From Bursaphelenchus xylophilus (lineage: Eukaryota; Nematoda; Chromadorea; Rhabditida; Aphelenchoididae): a stretch of 64,000 bases of DNA. A program made the translations under genes and the position numbers. The DNA is taken from positions 12,076,116-12,140,115 of the forward strand of contig CAJFCV020000002.1 in NCBI GenBank assembly GCA_904066235.2, written 5' to 3'. Positions 51,086 through 64,000 of the stretch are shown here, piece by piece. The notes beneath the pieces are model-generated. The model saw only the letters and a program-made list of their open reading frames with translations, was not told where the DNA came from and made no database searches. The first letter of the stretch is position 1. Every line of letters begins with the position of its first letter.

Positions 51086-51345
51086 ATGGTTTTACGTTGT
51101 ATTATCCATTTTACAATATTCAGCACGCTGCCGCTGGTTGCGCAAGACCCAACCACAAAGCCACTCTCCCCGAAGCAAGAAGCCGGTATCTCGGACGACG
51201 AACTGGCTCCTGCTGGAGGATATCGGCCGCCTGGCGCACGGCATGCAGCAAGAACAGGAGTCACCGGCGAGCGCCCTCTCCATATATGCGTACCGTAACC
51301 AGGTCGACCGGCACAGGCCTGCGTGGCTATTAGGTGCTGACTGAC
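51086..51345 (+). pseudogene. GC-rich coding-like fragment
   Basis: This stretch is far richer in GC than its surroundings and is open in all three plus frames. The frame over 51138-51344 contains NWLLLEDIGRLAHGMQQEQE and SALSIYAYRNQVDRHRPAW, the most protein-like. No family recognised; it may be one exon of a broken gene. Confidence 0.3.
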
Positions 51346-54300
51346 TGTCAAAGTTGAGTGGGTAGAAAAATATTTTTTGTGCCCGCCCCGGCCATTCTGT
51401 TCTGATACCGGCTACTGGCCTAGCGCCCCCTCACTCTTCAAGTCAACCCTCCATTGAAATCTTCCCAATAGTTTAATTAATAATCGAAGTTTCAACCATC
51501 AATTTTCGTCGGGACCGGGTCATCAGGTCCACGTTCATGAAGAAGGCAGAAGATCCCCAGCAACATAAGAAAGATTATCATAGAAGAAAAATGACGACTT
51601 TAGTGTGGATTCTGAAGCTTCACAAAACAAATTGGAAATATTTCGAAACAACTCCACATCATATTCTTCACAGCTATTCAATATTTTGTACAAAGTTCAA
51701 GGCCCAAGATATGCCTTGCAATCACCTCACGCCATATAAAAGCGACTTTCGCTACGTTTCGTAGTTTGGCAATCTCATTAGACGGTTTTAACAATGGACT
51801 CAAGTCTCTCTACCGAGTGTCACACATATTAACAAGCTCTACTAGCGATGCAGCTCCGCATACAATAGAACGGTCTCTTGCGGTCGTGTCTACAAATGTT
51901 TGTTGACTTGACCGTAAAATGATAATTTTCGGTGATTATTGCAATCCTCAACTACGTACATTTCGCTGCAGAACGCCAAAACGATCCTCCTGCAGCTATC
52001 GGCTACCTCAACTGGCGAAATATCAACAGTTCGTCTGAATTCGTCGTTACAAATACAACAAAAAATAATGACTTGCATTACTGACTTTCGCCACAGTGAG
52101 ATAATGGCAAAAAAATTACAAAAAAGGAAATGCTGTTCAAAAAAAAAAGAAAAAAGAAAGAAAAGATCTTAACGTTTAATATGACCTAAAAACACGTTAT
52201 TACTTTCGAAAAGAATGTTTTAATAGTTCAAAAGCTTTCTAAATTTTCTAATAATATAGTTTTACCGAGACGCCAACGATATTTTCAATCAGTTCAAAGT
52301 CTAATATCGTGAAAATCGCGCTAAATCATTCTCCAGTCTTATGAGTAAATTCGTAAAATCACAGTCATCTACTGTACCTGGTTTTAGTATAAAGCTTTTA
52401 TAATCTCGATATTAAGTCTCTGCAACAGTATTTTCTACTCTTTAAATTTTATCATTTGTCATATCTCTGTTCCTTTGTTCATGTCAAAAATCTCGTTATG
52501 TGTGAACTACGAAGTTAACTATAGGTGTAGAATCTTCACATTTCTTTGAATTTGAAACGAAATTTAAGTACAGGACGAATAGGCGAGCGTAGGATTTTAG
52601 AAGTTACCTTCATACGATCAGTGTTACTTGGAGGCTGCAATACAACAATTGACGTAAAGCAAACCGTATTTTGATACATATTAATATTTTCATAAAGTGC
52701 ATCATTTTTGTTTCTCCCTTTACAGTGCATTTTGAACTCTCTTTTCGCACATTGCAAATCTCCAAAAGTAGCTATACATACATGTGCCTTCTCGTGATAA
52801 CGTGTAGTTAGCTTGCTTTTGTCGGGCATATATTTTGCTGCAAAAAAAAGCCAGAAAACAATGCGGATATGACCACGGTAAAATGTATACGCATGAAAAC
52901 ATATACAATATACGTATTGTATGTGGACTCACATTTCGGAGCGGAACACATAATTTCTCTTCACTGCAGACACTAAGTACACTTTCACTATTTGTCCCAA
53001 TTGCGAAGATTTTTTCATTCTCACACGGCTAACAGAGATTGGTAGACCGTCGAGAAAGTTTTCTTATAAATCTTTCTGACCCACAAGAAAGACAATGCTA
53101 TTCAAGCATCAGAAACTGAACGAAGCAAGCGGAAGTCATGCAAATGTTATCCACAGAACACAAGATGCCGAATGTAAACATTTTGTAGTTCGGCGAGGTG
53201 GGAATTGAGTTTCGGAACTGCAAAGATAGCGAAACCTGTGACGCCTGAGTTTAAAAAACGATTTTGAGACTTTGAAAAGCGCACAATGTTTGGAAAAGGG
53301 CGTATCGCTGAGATTAATGCGAAATAAATGATCCTTTCAAGTGTACACCCTTGGGGTTTGCGTGCACGGTCATTTTTTCAGAATATGAGTGCAGGACGCT
53401 CGGCAGAAATTCTCAAGAATTCTCCACATTTCACACAGCTTCTTTATATGTCAGCTGCATATATAACAAGTGGTAATACTTTTATTCATTAAAACACTGC
53501 CGATTGATGAGTTTCGAATGCGTCAGAAATCCCTGCGGATTCTTCACTGAAAACCCCATTCCGGAGTACAAAAATCTGTTATCAGCCCCGATAGTATTTT
53601 ATGATTATAGGAGACGATTAGGCCGGCAGACAACTTTTCGAACTAAAAATGGTCGGAACACAGCGGTCAAAGCGCGTAAAAATTGAGTTTCGTTTAAAAC
53701 GAGGCCGGTCAAATTTAGGGTGAATCGTTCAAAGCATGACAGCTAGGAGAGTTGTTTCTTCGGGATCGAGGCGTTCTCGCAAAATATTTAATTTTATTGC
53801 GTTTTCGTTACCTATTTCGAAATTCTAGAAGATTAAGCTGATGTAGATTATGTAGAGGCTTGCATCGGTGTCTGAAATTTTTCTTTTTGATTTTTCTTTT
53901 GCAACCAGATCTCTTGATTTATTCCCTGCCTGACAGATTGAGTGCGTTGAAAAAACGCTTTTTGCATTTCTATAACTGTATACAGCTTTGACTTTGAATG
54001 GCATTTATATGAATACAGCCTTTTCTTCCCTTCACAAAGTTTGCATGAATACTTAAACGACAATTGTAATAAGACTTTTTTTAAGACTGCTAACAACGCT
54101 GACAAATGATGTAGACAAATATGTGAATAATGACATTTAGGAAGCTTTCATAAATTTTTATTTACGGTTTGAAAGAGGAAGTGCAAATTATGTGTAAAAA
54201 GCCTTTTTGGACAATAAAGAAGTGCCGCTGAAAAATGTCATTCAAGCGCATGTTAATACAAGCTGTTTGTCACATTTTTAGTTTGGTTCTTTGCATTTTT

Positions 54301-54906
54301 TGGACGCTTTAATCATGGCCGTAGCTAGATAAAGCTGTAACACTGGGCACCGAGTAGTCTTGTTCGTTTCTGTATTCTAATTAGGCTTTGTAATTTTGCG
54401 CTATATCCTTCAATCGTAGCTCTTTCTCCTTTATATCTCTATGTCGTTGCAAGCTGATCGCCTCTCTTCACAATCGCTTTTCCCTTCATCATCTTCTTCA
54501 TGAGCGCCGAAAGGCAAACACTTGATATATTTATGACAATGAAAATGAGTAAGCAATACCCACTCCATTGTCTTTCGCCCAAAAAGTTTTCAAATTCGGA
54601 TTGGAACATTTCCTTGGAAAAGAATTGGATGACGATGCTGTTAATTCTTGATGGATGCAGGCTTGATTAATAACTTCTTATCGCTTCTGACGCTGAGACT
54701 GGATAGGCTGACGATAAGATGATAACGATGTTTGGATCTTAGGAGATTTGAAGGGAGAAATTGGCGTTAACTGAAGTGATTCCCTGCAAGATGACACAAG
54801 AATATGTGAATCAGAAGTCATGCGACACAAATTTTAGTTTTATACTTCATTTCAGCTTAATTGCAGCCGTTGACGGAAAAATGCGGGAAGTAAGCAAAAG
54901 TTATTA

Positions 54907-55362
54907 GTGCAAAACCCCAGGAAAACAGAATTCTTTGTCTGCCAACTCTCTGTGTGTGGTGTTGTATTTCAAATCGAGATTCGATCAAACATTTACTCTC
55001 GAAAGTCTTTTACATTTTCTTTGTTTTTAAATTCAAATCATTTTTATAAACAAATTGTATCGGAATGGCCTTTAAACTGTCGTGAACTGTTACAACCCTG
55101 TAATAGAAAGTGTGGATTCAACTATTCTGTTGTATTTACAGCTTTAAAATTATTTATCGGTAGAAAAGCATGCAATTACATTTCTTTTTCTTTCCTATTT
55201 ATCCTTACATATATGTATTTTTTTGATGTAGCGTCAAGTAGTTGTGTATTTTTGGATATTTATCGCGGAAATATTTTTGAAAGTTCTCAACTGATGTCTT
55301 TAGAAAGGCCCTACAGAACGAAATTCAATTTTGGTCGAAGACGAGATATTCCGGATGTTTAG
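54907..55362 (+). other. Longest open frame of the outer region, uncertain
   Basis: 151 codons with a hydrophobic stretch (ISFSFLFILTYMYFF) in AT-rich DNA. Low complexity in composition; it could be chance. No homologue recognised. Confidence 0.15.
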
Positions 55363-56600
55363 TCATGGCCTACTACAACGACTTTTGTTGTCTCCACCTT
55401 CAGGCTAAAACTAAGTTGTGACCAGTTTTGTTGTCTTTGGCCGATTATGGAAGGAGATATACAGATCAATGTTTTTTGGATTTTTATCAGCAGTTTGCTG
55501 TCTTTGGGTTACCTACTTCCCCGCGACCACTTCGAATGTGCCGTGTCAGCGCCTCCTTGATTTAACACACACAGCTGCTCACACGTTTCCCTCTACCCTG
55601 CTGGTAGAGCCTTGTTGTCTTTTCCCATTTTATTTTTTTTGTATTCCTCGAAATTTGCAGATTTCGACGAAGAAATTCAGATTTATATTTTGATATATGA
55701 TAACAAGAAGGACCAGAACTATTTTCAAATCTAAAATTTATATGCAGGTTGTAAAAGATGTCGGGAAGATGTGAAATTAATCAAGGCTTCCTTTTTTCAG
55801 AATACTTTGATGTATTCGTAACAAAACGGCACTCATTCTGTAGAAATTAAACAATGTGATGACATCTATCAAAAGTTACATCGCTTTCTAATTATATCTA
55901 TATCCCGTATGTATGATTTATTTATTTGTGTTTCCCGTTTGTCTATTTATTTGCGATCCAGCTCGGAAGCCGGTTTTAGCTGTTTCAGAGAGTAAGAGAT
56001 TTTAAGTACTATAACATGGAAGTTTGGGCTAAAACGCAATACACTAGACAGAAGCGTAGTCAAAATGAGGTTTAACTACATCTTTGTTTAGATTTGAAAC
56101 AAAAATTATGAAATAAAATAGCAAGTTGTATGTCAAGTAAATCCTCTGTATTTCCTAATCTCTAATTCGCTTTTTCATATTATTTATATTGTAGCAAAAC
56201 CGATTTTCCCTACGCGTTTGGGTTTTTGCAAGATGAACACTTTAGACAACGGACTGGAACCAAAGAGAAAGAAGCATTTGTAAACATTTGGAAAAAAACG
56301 CCCGGGGATTAAAAAAAGCGTACATCCATAGGCGTGGGCAAACCACAAACGTTTTTTAAACGCTCGAAAAAATTGCGGGGAAATTGCGTTTTGCGGCATT
56401 TAAAATTCATGTCAAAAAAGCTTGTCATCGAAAAATTCCGCCGATTGAGAATTGCTGCAAAAAAACACGCCATGCATCATTTTTAACATTTCACAATTTT
56501 TGCCCATGAGTTCTATCGCCGTTTTTACAAGAGACATTCGGCAAGAAATTCAGCAGAGTTCAAAACAAATCAGCGAGATATTTCAGAGCGTATTTTAGCC

Positions 56601-56933
56601 GTGATTTTGCAAATCGCGATGTCTTGGGACACAAAAAAAAGCGGAAGATGTGGAGACAGACTACAAGTAATGAGTTATTGCAGGAGTATTCAGTTTTTTA
56701 TCAGTCTTTTTGACCTGCCTTACGACAAAATGGTAAACAACAAAAAATACAAAAAACCGGGAATCAAAATATCAGTAGTTCGAGGAGCCGCTTCAAAAAA
56801 GAAGTTAAGCAGTTATTTCAAGTCGCAAATCAAAATTTTCCCAAGGCATTTCGACCGCATAGAGAAGGGCAAGTATCTTTCCTTTCTCGTACTCACGCAC
56901 CGTGCCGGGACTCCGACGACGATTTCCATTTAG
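56601..56933 (+). other. Open frame with basic, protein-like segment
   Basis: 110 codons; the second half (KKYKKPGIKISVVRGAASKK, then FDRIEKGKYLSFLV) has coding character. The first half is less convincing. No family recognised. Confidence 0.2.
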
Positions 56934-58520
56934 CGCCTAGCGGCAAAAATTATAAAATTAGGAGCGGTAGCATGGCTGACAATGATTAGCCAAGTTGTTG
57001 TGGATGATGTGTAGTAGTCTGCGAGGCAGAGGACTGAAAAGCACGATGGAAAGGGCGTATGTAAAGACCTTGATATTAGAAGTCTTTTTAATAGCGGAGA
57101 AATGTTGCCTCGTGTTGAGTGTATATTGTCTTTCGGCTTTCACATTTTGCAACACTTCCTTCCCTGCATCATTCCATAAATGAAGTTTTCTTCGATCTTG
57201 CATTTAGACACATCTCTTTCGGCCGCATTGTTCTTTGAATTCAGCAGATGATTCGTGCCACTCGGCAAACGAAAGAAGAGTCATCTCAAACGTAGTCTGT
57301 TCAAGATTGAAATTCTCGGTTTGTTTACGGAGTTGAACTCAGCGAGACCATTGTAATAAGATTGCCTGACTGTTGGACGAAACAGGTGTAAACAGAGATT
57401 TAACGAAATTCTGAATAGTAGAGATTATTTCGTAGAAGCAGAAAATTACCAAAATGCGTCAATGCGGGGAGTTTTTTACTAGGGTAAAATCATTCGAATA
57501 TCTGCTCATTACCCAGATGACAGCGTTGGTATATCATCTCGGCTGTTTTTTCGTGTGATGCTGTCAACGCTCACTTCTACAATGTCGATGAAGGTAGTTG
57601 TTACATGGTACGGTCAGACTTTATATTATTATTTCTTAGCGCTTATTATACTCCGTAATTCCTTTACAACTTTAAAAATCATCGAAATTAAGCATCAATT
57701 TTCTAAAGCAAGGACTTCAGCATTTTGTATCTCCCAATAAGATGTCATAGCACACGTATCGCTAAAAACGTGGTTTACTGCCGTCTCATATCCCAGGGCG
57801 TGCTCTAAGGCCCTTTGCTGCGAATCCATGACCACAAAAAATTATTGTTCAAATGTTGAACGCTTTATCTCCATAAATGTATCTGAAGAGGAGCATTAAG
57901 AGATGATTTTGAATGGGAAAAAGTTGGTTTTGGAAGTGAAAAACAGTTTCCAGGTGGTGCTACTCAATTAAACCGCTTATTATCTGGTTTATGGCCGTCT
58001 TCTCCATAATGAAATTATCTGCTCATATTTTAATATGAAGTCTGCTCGTCAAACGAAACTTAAGTTTCCCAACAGTTTTTACCGCAATTTAAATTTATAT
58101 ACCCTCGTTTAAGTCCCGTGCCTCCTCAAAGAAATTCTAAAAAATGGAATACCGAGCAGACTTTAGAGTCGTGACAACAGAAACTTATTTATGATATATT
58201 CGTTTTTAACCGCAAGGTCTGGTCGTGTAGCTCACATGCTTTCAGATTCGTTGGAAAAATGCGATGCTTAGGCCCCGATTACCCGGAAAGTCCTGCGAGC
58301 CAACTGGCCTTTCCCGTCGAGTCTCTTGCATGCTAACAATCCTTGAGACAAATGCCGTGAGCCCAAGAATGGCGGCGGATTGCTATCATGAAGTCACTTC
58401 TGAGATCGTAAGTGAACGCTGTGTGATATATAACGGGGAGTTAGTGTCAACTCGCAGGTCTTGTTTCTAGTTAACTTTTTTCCTTGAATTTTCTTGTTTT
58501 TTAATTAAAAATTTTCAAAT

Positions 58521-58778
58521 TTGAGACCAATCAATTTCAATTCAACTGCATCTGATTTGCAAAACAATCGCTCCAATCCTCAGATTCAGAAGTGGCGCGT
58601 GTGTCGAATAGTAAAACTACCATGTAATCGTTGCACAAGATGCGAGGATTGCGGAACTCGAATTGAGAAGGCGCTCTTTGCGTCTCCTTGGGCAACATCT
58701 TTTTTTTGTAAAAATACGAAAGCTGAAACCGTCTATAAAAACGGAAGAAGTCGCGAAAAATTTTTGAATCCCCGATGA
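58521..58778 (+). pseudogene. Cys-rich fragment, possibly zinc-finger-like
   Basis: Plus-strand frame with KWRVCRIVKLPCNRCTRCEDCGTRI, written here as WRVCRIV then CNRCTRCEDCG, followed by ATSFFCKNTKAE. The Cys spacing recalls the end of a PHD-type finger. Only one short frame, so weak. Confidence 0.2.
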
Positions 58779-61700
58779 ATTTGCTGCTATCGAATCAGAA
58801 TTGCTCGATCCGGCAAATTAAAAAAGATTTTGAAATTTGATGTAAAAACAGAAACCGTAAGTCCCTAAAAATTCAATTCAGTCACTACTCTATGCCTATA
58901 TAATGCTTTTCGAACACAATAATCTTTTCTTTCCATTAATTTCTGGCCTCTTTTCTCTTGCAATTATTAACGAGAAACCGAAGTTGTACGCGTTGAATCT
59001 GAAGTGCACCCATATTTTCAGAATTCCACAGTAATGCGCACGTTTTAATATGAGTTTTATGCCCTGTTTTGTATGCAGATATTAGTGTGTCAAATAATAA
59101 ACATAGTGTGGTAATGCGAATGTATTAGTCTATTCTATCCGTCTCTTGCCAAATGCGTATGTATTCGACTGAAATAGATGAATTTTCAATAACAACTTGT
59201 GTATCAATAGTCAAACGGTTTACCTCTGAATCCTCGCTGTAGAAAACAGATGGGTCGACACAATCAACTAAAACTTTGTGAAGATGTTACATCGAAATTC
59301 CCGCGACTATTGACTATTCATGTAACGTAAATTAAGCAAGTTTTTAAATCGAAACATTTTTTCGCTGGAAATCGCGTATTAAAACAAATTATTTTTATAC
59401 TAATCCTGCGTTGTTAATCGACAATAATATTTACTGCGTAATCTGGGTAAAAATATCTGTAACAACAAAAAACTAGATAACTAATTCCAAAAGGTACCTA
59501 TTATGCAAACTAAGAATGTCGAATCAAAGAAAGAGGTTTTGAGCCACTACGTGACTACTCATAAATAGGATAACTCTGATCACATTTCCGCGCAAAATCG
59601 AATACGCTCGGCAGAACACTATATTTGATCGTAAATTGGAACTCTTTTGATCCGTGCAAAAAAAATTTATTCTCGAGAAAACAAAATTGACTGTCTTACA
59701 CGCTGAAGCAAACCTTGATTTTTTCAAAAATGTTTTTAGGGAGACAAAGCTTAGATTTTGCAGAACATGTCAAATTGCGCATACGTCTTATTTATTTCGA
59801 AATAATGCCATTGGGATTTTCCATGTTTGTCCGTGAAAACTTCATTTTTTGGAAACATGAAATATGTAAGTTAGAAATCAGCATCTATGCTTAACTTTTT
59901 TCGAAACTCGCTTTAAGATCGTATGTTTTGCTTCATATTTCATAAGTCATAGACAAGAAAGTTCAGAGGGTTTTAGCTACACCTTTAACAAATCTTCATC
60001 AGCTTTTTTGATCACTGTTTCACTTTGTAAAATACAGATAGACACAAGCCAAAAATTGTTTTTCGCTTTAATCACCAATTACGGCAAACCTTCGAGTAGT
60101 TTGCAACCTTTCTCGGTTATATAAGTACGAGGTGTCTAGGAGCGTGCGATTGTAAAATGATTCTCAAATATTTTTTTCGTTTTGCTGTGGTTGTCTGTCT
60201 GTTTTGTTTTACAGTCGTGGGGTGTGAAGTGTGGAACTAGTAATGTTTCTTCGAAATTGTAGACGTTTTTCGGGCTTGCTCTCTTGGCCTTCAAACCAGT
60301 TGGAGCTTCAAGCATGAGGTCAAGACGAAACATAATTGAAATTTAGTTGGCTTTTGGCAAGCAAATTGGCAACCGTGTCGCGTTTTCGGCAAATCGAACG
60401 GTGCCGGCTGGATATGGCAGGTTTGAGCAAAATGGCACTAAGATTGCCCATAAACTCAGGAGCTGGAGAAATAGGCAGAAATGGGACTCAGGGTTGGTGT
60501 GGCAGGGCATATAACGTAGTATTTAGTTTGGAGAGGGAGCCGCGGCGTTTTCGTGGACTCAGCGACAACGGCAATTTTGGAGGATTTCGGCACCGGAATC
60601 AACGGTCGGCTCTCCATTAGGCTACGGCAGAGCAGCAAAGCGAAATGTCGGTTTACGTGACGAAATAATGGCAGACCCTGACCGAAGGCATTAGCGTGCA
60701 AACAATTTGGAAGTCCAGGCTGAAACCCGGTGCGGTAATGGACTGGACATGGACAGAATGGAAGAGACCGTGGAAATTTCGCGGCACCCAATCTGGCGGT
60801 TTCAGTAGTTAATACATCGATATTTAGCTGAGTTGGTGGAAATTGCAAGAGCTATTTAAACAAATAGCGATGTTCAAAATTACGTATTCGATAATCATAA
60901 GTATAATAAATCTTCTGTCTAATAATGAAATTCAAATTCCTTTAGCCTTCTGAAAATCAATTGTTTTTAGCCTTCGATTGGCTTTCCAGCGACAAAAGAA
61001 GTCTTGTAAAGAGAGCGGCCGCTTGTGATCGTCATAGTCGAGGAACTGACCTTGTTCCCGCTTTCAAGACTGGTTCATTTTCCATCTGAGCAAAACGTGT
61101 CAGGCTAAAGCTTAGTCATTGAGTGCAAACAGGCCAAAACTACAGCTGAAGAGAGGATATTTGCATTAGAAATTGTGAATTGAAATATTGTATATTCGCG
61201 TGAGTATTTTTTGACCAAATAATGGATAAATTTGGTGAGTGTAATCAACAGGCTAATAAAAAACGAGTAGGGAGTTGATAACTATTTGACTAATAATATC
61301 ACAAAATATATTTATATATATCAAAGAAATAAAATATAAAAATGCTGAAGTGATACCATGCAAAACTTGTTACCTTACGTCTTGAAATTACCACAAATTG
61401 AGGATGAATAGCCGAAGGGGCTGAGAGTACACACGCGCCGTGAGTGGAATTACACTCGGCAAGCCGTTCCACCATATGACAGCATTAAATGACGATTAAT
61501 GCAAGCCACCATCAACAAGTTTAAGCGCGACTTTCGTGTCGGCGACAAGAAATGATTTACAAATGTCCCGAATTGTCATCTAATGCCAGCTATGCTAGCA
61601 GAAATTGCGTGTTTGACGACACAGAGGATAGCAAAGGCATGCGTCGTTATGCACCATTCCCCTTTCACCTGCTGTATTATATGTAACATCTCTGTAGCTC

Positions 61701-64000
61701 AGTTTAATCGACTATTCCGTCAGAGCAAACCATTCGAAATACTGTCCCAAAGCTCAAACGACAAGGAATATCGAGATTCATGTCAGTATTGTCATGTGAA
61801 GTGACCTTCACCAAATTAGAAAGTTCGGGAATTGAAAATGGCCTTCTCCCCGCTCCCCACCATCTCCCATGTGTAGATGGTCATCTAAAGTTTGTGGTTG
61901 AATAGATAAATTTTCGTTTTAAAATTTGCTGTGCTATTATCTGTATTTAGGTAGTGAGCATTACGACTTCTTCTCATTTTGATGTAAGCCGAAAAATATT
62001 ATACATCAAAAAAATGTGTTTTGAAAATGCAAATTTGCAGCTTTTTCCAACTTCTCATTTTCAAAATCGAAAATCCTCATTATCCGTGGATCAACCGGCA
62101 ACGGTATTTACATTTTCGCGTCGAAATCTGGCAAGAAAGCTCAACACTCAACTACTGACATAATGGACGCCTCAACCTATTATTGCTGCTTGTATTATTT
62201 TAAAGCTTTGTCTTTTTTTAGCGAGTCTTTACAGATAGGCGTGCATAGAAAGTGTGCAATTTGCGGGCACCCTGCGTTTTTTGACTTTGAATATATGCAT
62301 TATGCAAGTGGGGAAAATAACACTGAAACTATTGTGTTCTTTGTCTTTATGTTTACATTTTTCCGGAGAATGCGAAAAGAAGGAGAATAGCAAAAGTGGG
62401 ATCAAGTCGCTTGTTCTTATTCTACTTCACAGTCTACTCGGGCGTTGTTTTCAAATCGCCATCATGTACATAATTTTTCTGTATCACTTCATTTAACTCT
62501 ACGGAAGAATTAGATCGAGAACATGAAGAAAAACTTGAACCACCATGCTGAGTTCCATGTTTTCCTAACCAACAGAAGCAACGCCAAGACTTTTGAAGAA
62601 AGACTCGTCCAAAGTCGTTTTAGACAAATGTGCACCATTTTAATTAGTGACTTTATGCAAATAAAGAAAATTTTGGTGCGTCTTTACGGATTTTGTTCAC
62701 TTGTCGTCGCATAAAAGCAATTTTTAATCTTTCTAGAGCATAAAGGACTTTCGCTGTCATATCATATTTTTCCACCTGCACAACAATATCCCCAGAGTTG
62801 GGCATGATAGACGTTCCATTTGAAAAGGATGGTAACGGTCGCACTTGGCGGGATCACAAGCCAGCACATGGCTCATATGGCCAGTGGCTGTGGAATTCCT
62901 TTCGGAGACTGACCGTCAATTCAAAGTGCATATTAGCTCCTGCGTCTGAGGCGGTTTACCTTCAGTAATCAGGTCAAGACACAACGAGACCGTCTCGAAC
63001 GTCTTGTATCACGTGCTTCGATAATGCGCGTTTTGTGACAACGCCAGAACAGGACGAAATTCAAAGATTTTTTGAAATCCAAAAGAAACGATTCAAATAA
63101 ATCTGCACTACGTGAAGTGGCTAGAGTCTACTGTGAATCGACATAGAATGTATCTTCATATTCAAAGGTTAATAGAGCTAACTTTGAATATCGCCAACAG
63201 TCAATCCCAGTGCCTACAGTAGTGTCAATAATAAAACGATATTTCTTTCGGTCGCGGCCCTTAATTGTAGATGTATAGCGACTACGAAATACCATAAGAA
63301 ACGTCAACCTAAAACTGTGATTACTAGCCAAGGTTCAAAGTTTTTATGAAAGGATGCTTTTTGTGTGTCAAATATTCTCACAACTTCTCAGCTAGAAGTC
63401 GCTGATTTACGTTGCATACATACCAACTCCTCCGTTGACTACTATAATGCACATGTCTCTCTTGAATTTGGTGTAGTAGAGTCGGAACAACAACGTCGGT
63501 TTCCCTTTATACCATCCTTTGTTGTTCCCACCAAAATAGCTTCATGTTTAAAGTCGTCACTCAATATTTGATCCGTCGTATGTTCTTTGGGGCCATTTCT
63601 GTCGCGCCTCAAATCTGACCGACCTTGCACTTCATTGTCATAATGCATGCATTCCCAGGTCGCCGTAGTAGAAGAAACGTCAATGTTAAATTTGAAACGA
63701 GAGTCGACTTGCTGAATTACCTTTTTACAATATCATCATGTATTCCATACACAAAAGCTCCCCATCCGAGTCACTTGTACAGATCCTCACAATAAACCGT
63801 CCTCTGTCGTTTTAAGATGACCATGGTACCACATGGTCCAGGTATCTGCGATAGTCTAATGAAATTTGTATTCGAAACTTCAAAGCAATTTCCGCATCAA
63901 GAACGTGTAATGGCTACCGATAACTATGATCCGAGATCGCAGAGACGTTGTTTTAAAAGATACCACTCCATTGGTGTACCACAAGCAATACATCTATTTA

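Larger units (their letters stand above)
41877..64000. other. Outer region without intact genes, probably a continuing damaged arm
   Basis: No complete gene could be built in 22 kb, in contrast to the gene-rich left arm. Open frames are short and protein-like pieces end abruptly. This is what a continuation of the damaged arm would look like, its partner lying left of the window. That is inference: no partner sequence is in view. Specific fragments are listed separately. Confidence 0.5.

Noticed and set aside
61681..61740. tRNA-like stretch (GTAGCTCAGTTTAATCG)
   Set aside because: No matching acceptor stem, anticodon arm or T-loop could be found around it.
1..64000. CRISPR array, insertion sequence, prophage or bacterial operon
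   Set aside because: The genes are spliced, eukaryotic and nematode-like; the only regular repeats are the coding 153-bp units and hairpin elements.

Overview
The window reads as nuclear DNA of a nematode. Genes are split by very short introns, many of 35-65 bases, that begin GTAAG/GTGAG and end TTTCAG or TTTTTAG. The one gene whose best family match is a closely related nematode protein encodes TOM40. There is no sign of bacterial, viral or organellar sequence, and I saw no tRNA or rRNA.

The dominant structure is a giant inverted repeat. Bases 1-22922 (left arm) reappear in reverse complement, in the same order, from 22936 to about 41876 (right arm). The spacer is only about 13 bases (22923-22935), inside a conserved coding exon of a methionine synthase reductase gene. 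The left arm reads as clean sequence with intact, spliceable genes. The right arm is a heavily damaged copy: every gene is broken by small indels, introns and intergenic DNA are as damaged as exons, and anchor pairs show a nearly constant length ratio (right/left) of about 0.80-0.84 over 22.8 kb. Constant compression plus a tiny spacer inside a gene looks more like a fold-back (template plus complement) long read whose second half was poorly base-called and put into the contig than like an old duplication. That is inference, and read data would settle it. The left arm is cut by the start of the window, so 41877-64000 is probably a damaged mirror of sequence lying left of the window.

Left arm, in order: three tandem pepsin-family aspartic proteases (1-2480, 2684-3926, 4389-5709) with the same intron positions and phases, the first carrying a long Gly/Lys/Tyr-rich repeat tail; a possible small minus-strand gene (5734-6231); a secreted Gly-rich protein (6317-6807); a hairpin MITE (6949-7108); a large minus-strand nuclear-type protein ending in a PHD-like finger (7187-10603); a long non-coding stretch with a second terminal-inverted-repeat element (14125-14573); an unrecognised eight-exon gene (15022-16999); TOM40 (17911-19211); an unresolved coding-like stretch on the minus strand (19811-21203); and the 5' part of methionine synthase reductase (21327-22922), which runs into the repeat axis.

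The proteases and the Gly-rich protein are all secreted and may share an extracellular or matrix role. The remaining genes are housekeeping or unrelated. The outer right part (41877-64000) holds no intact gene, only fragments.
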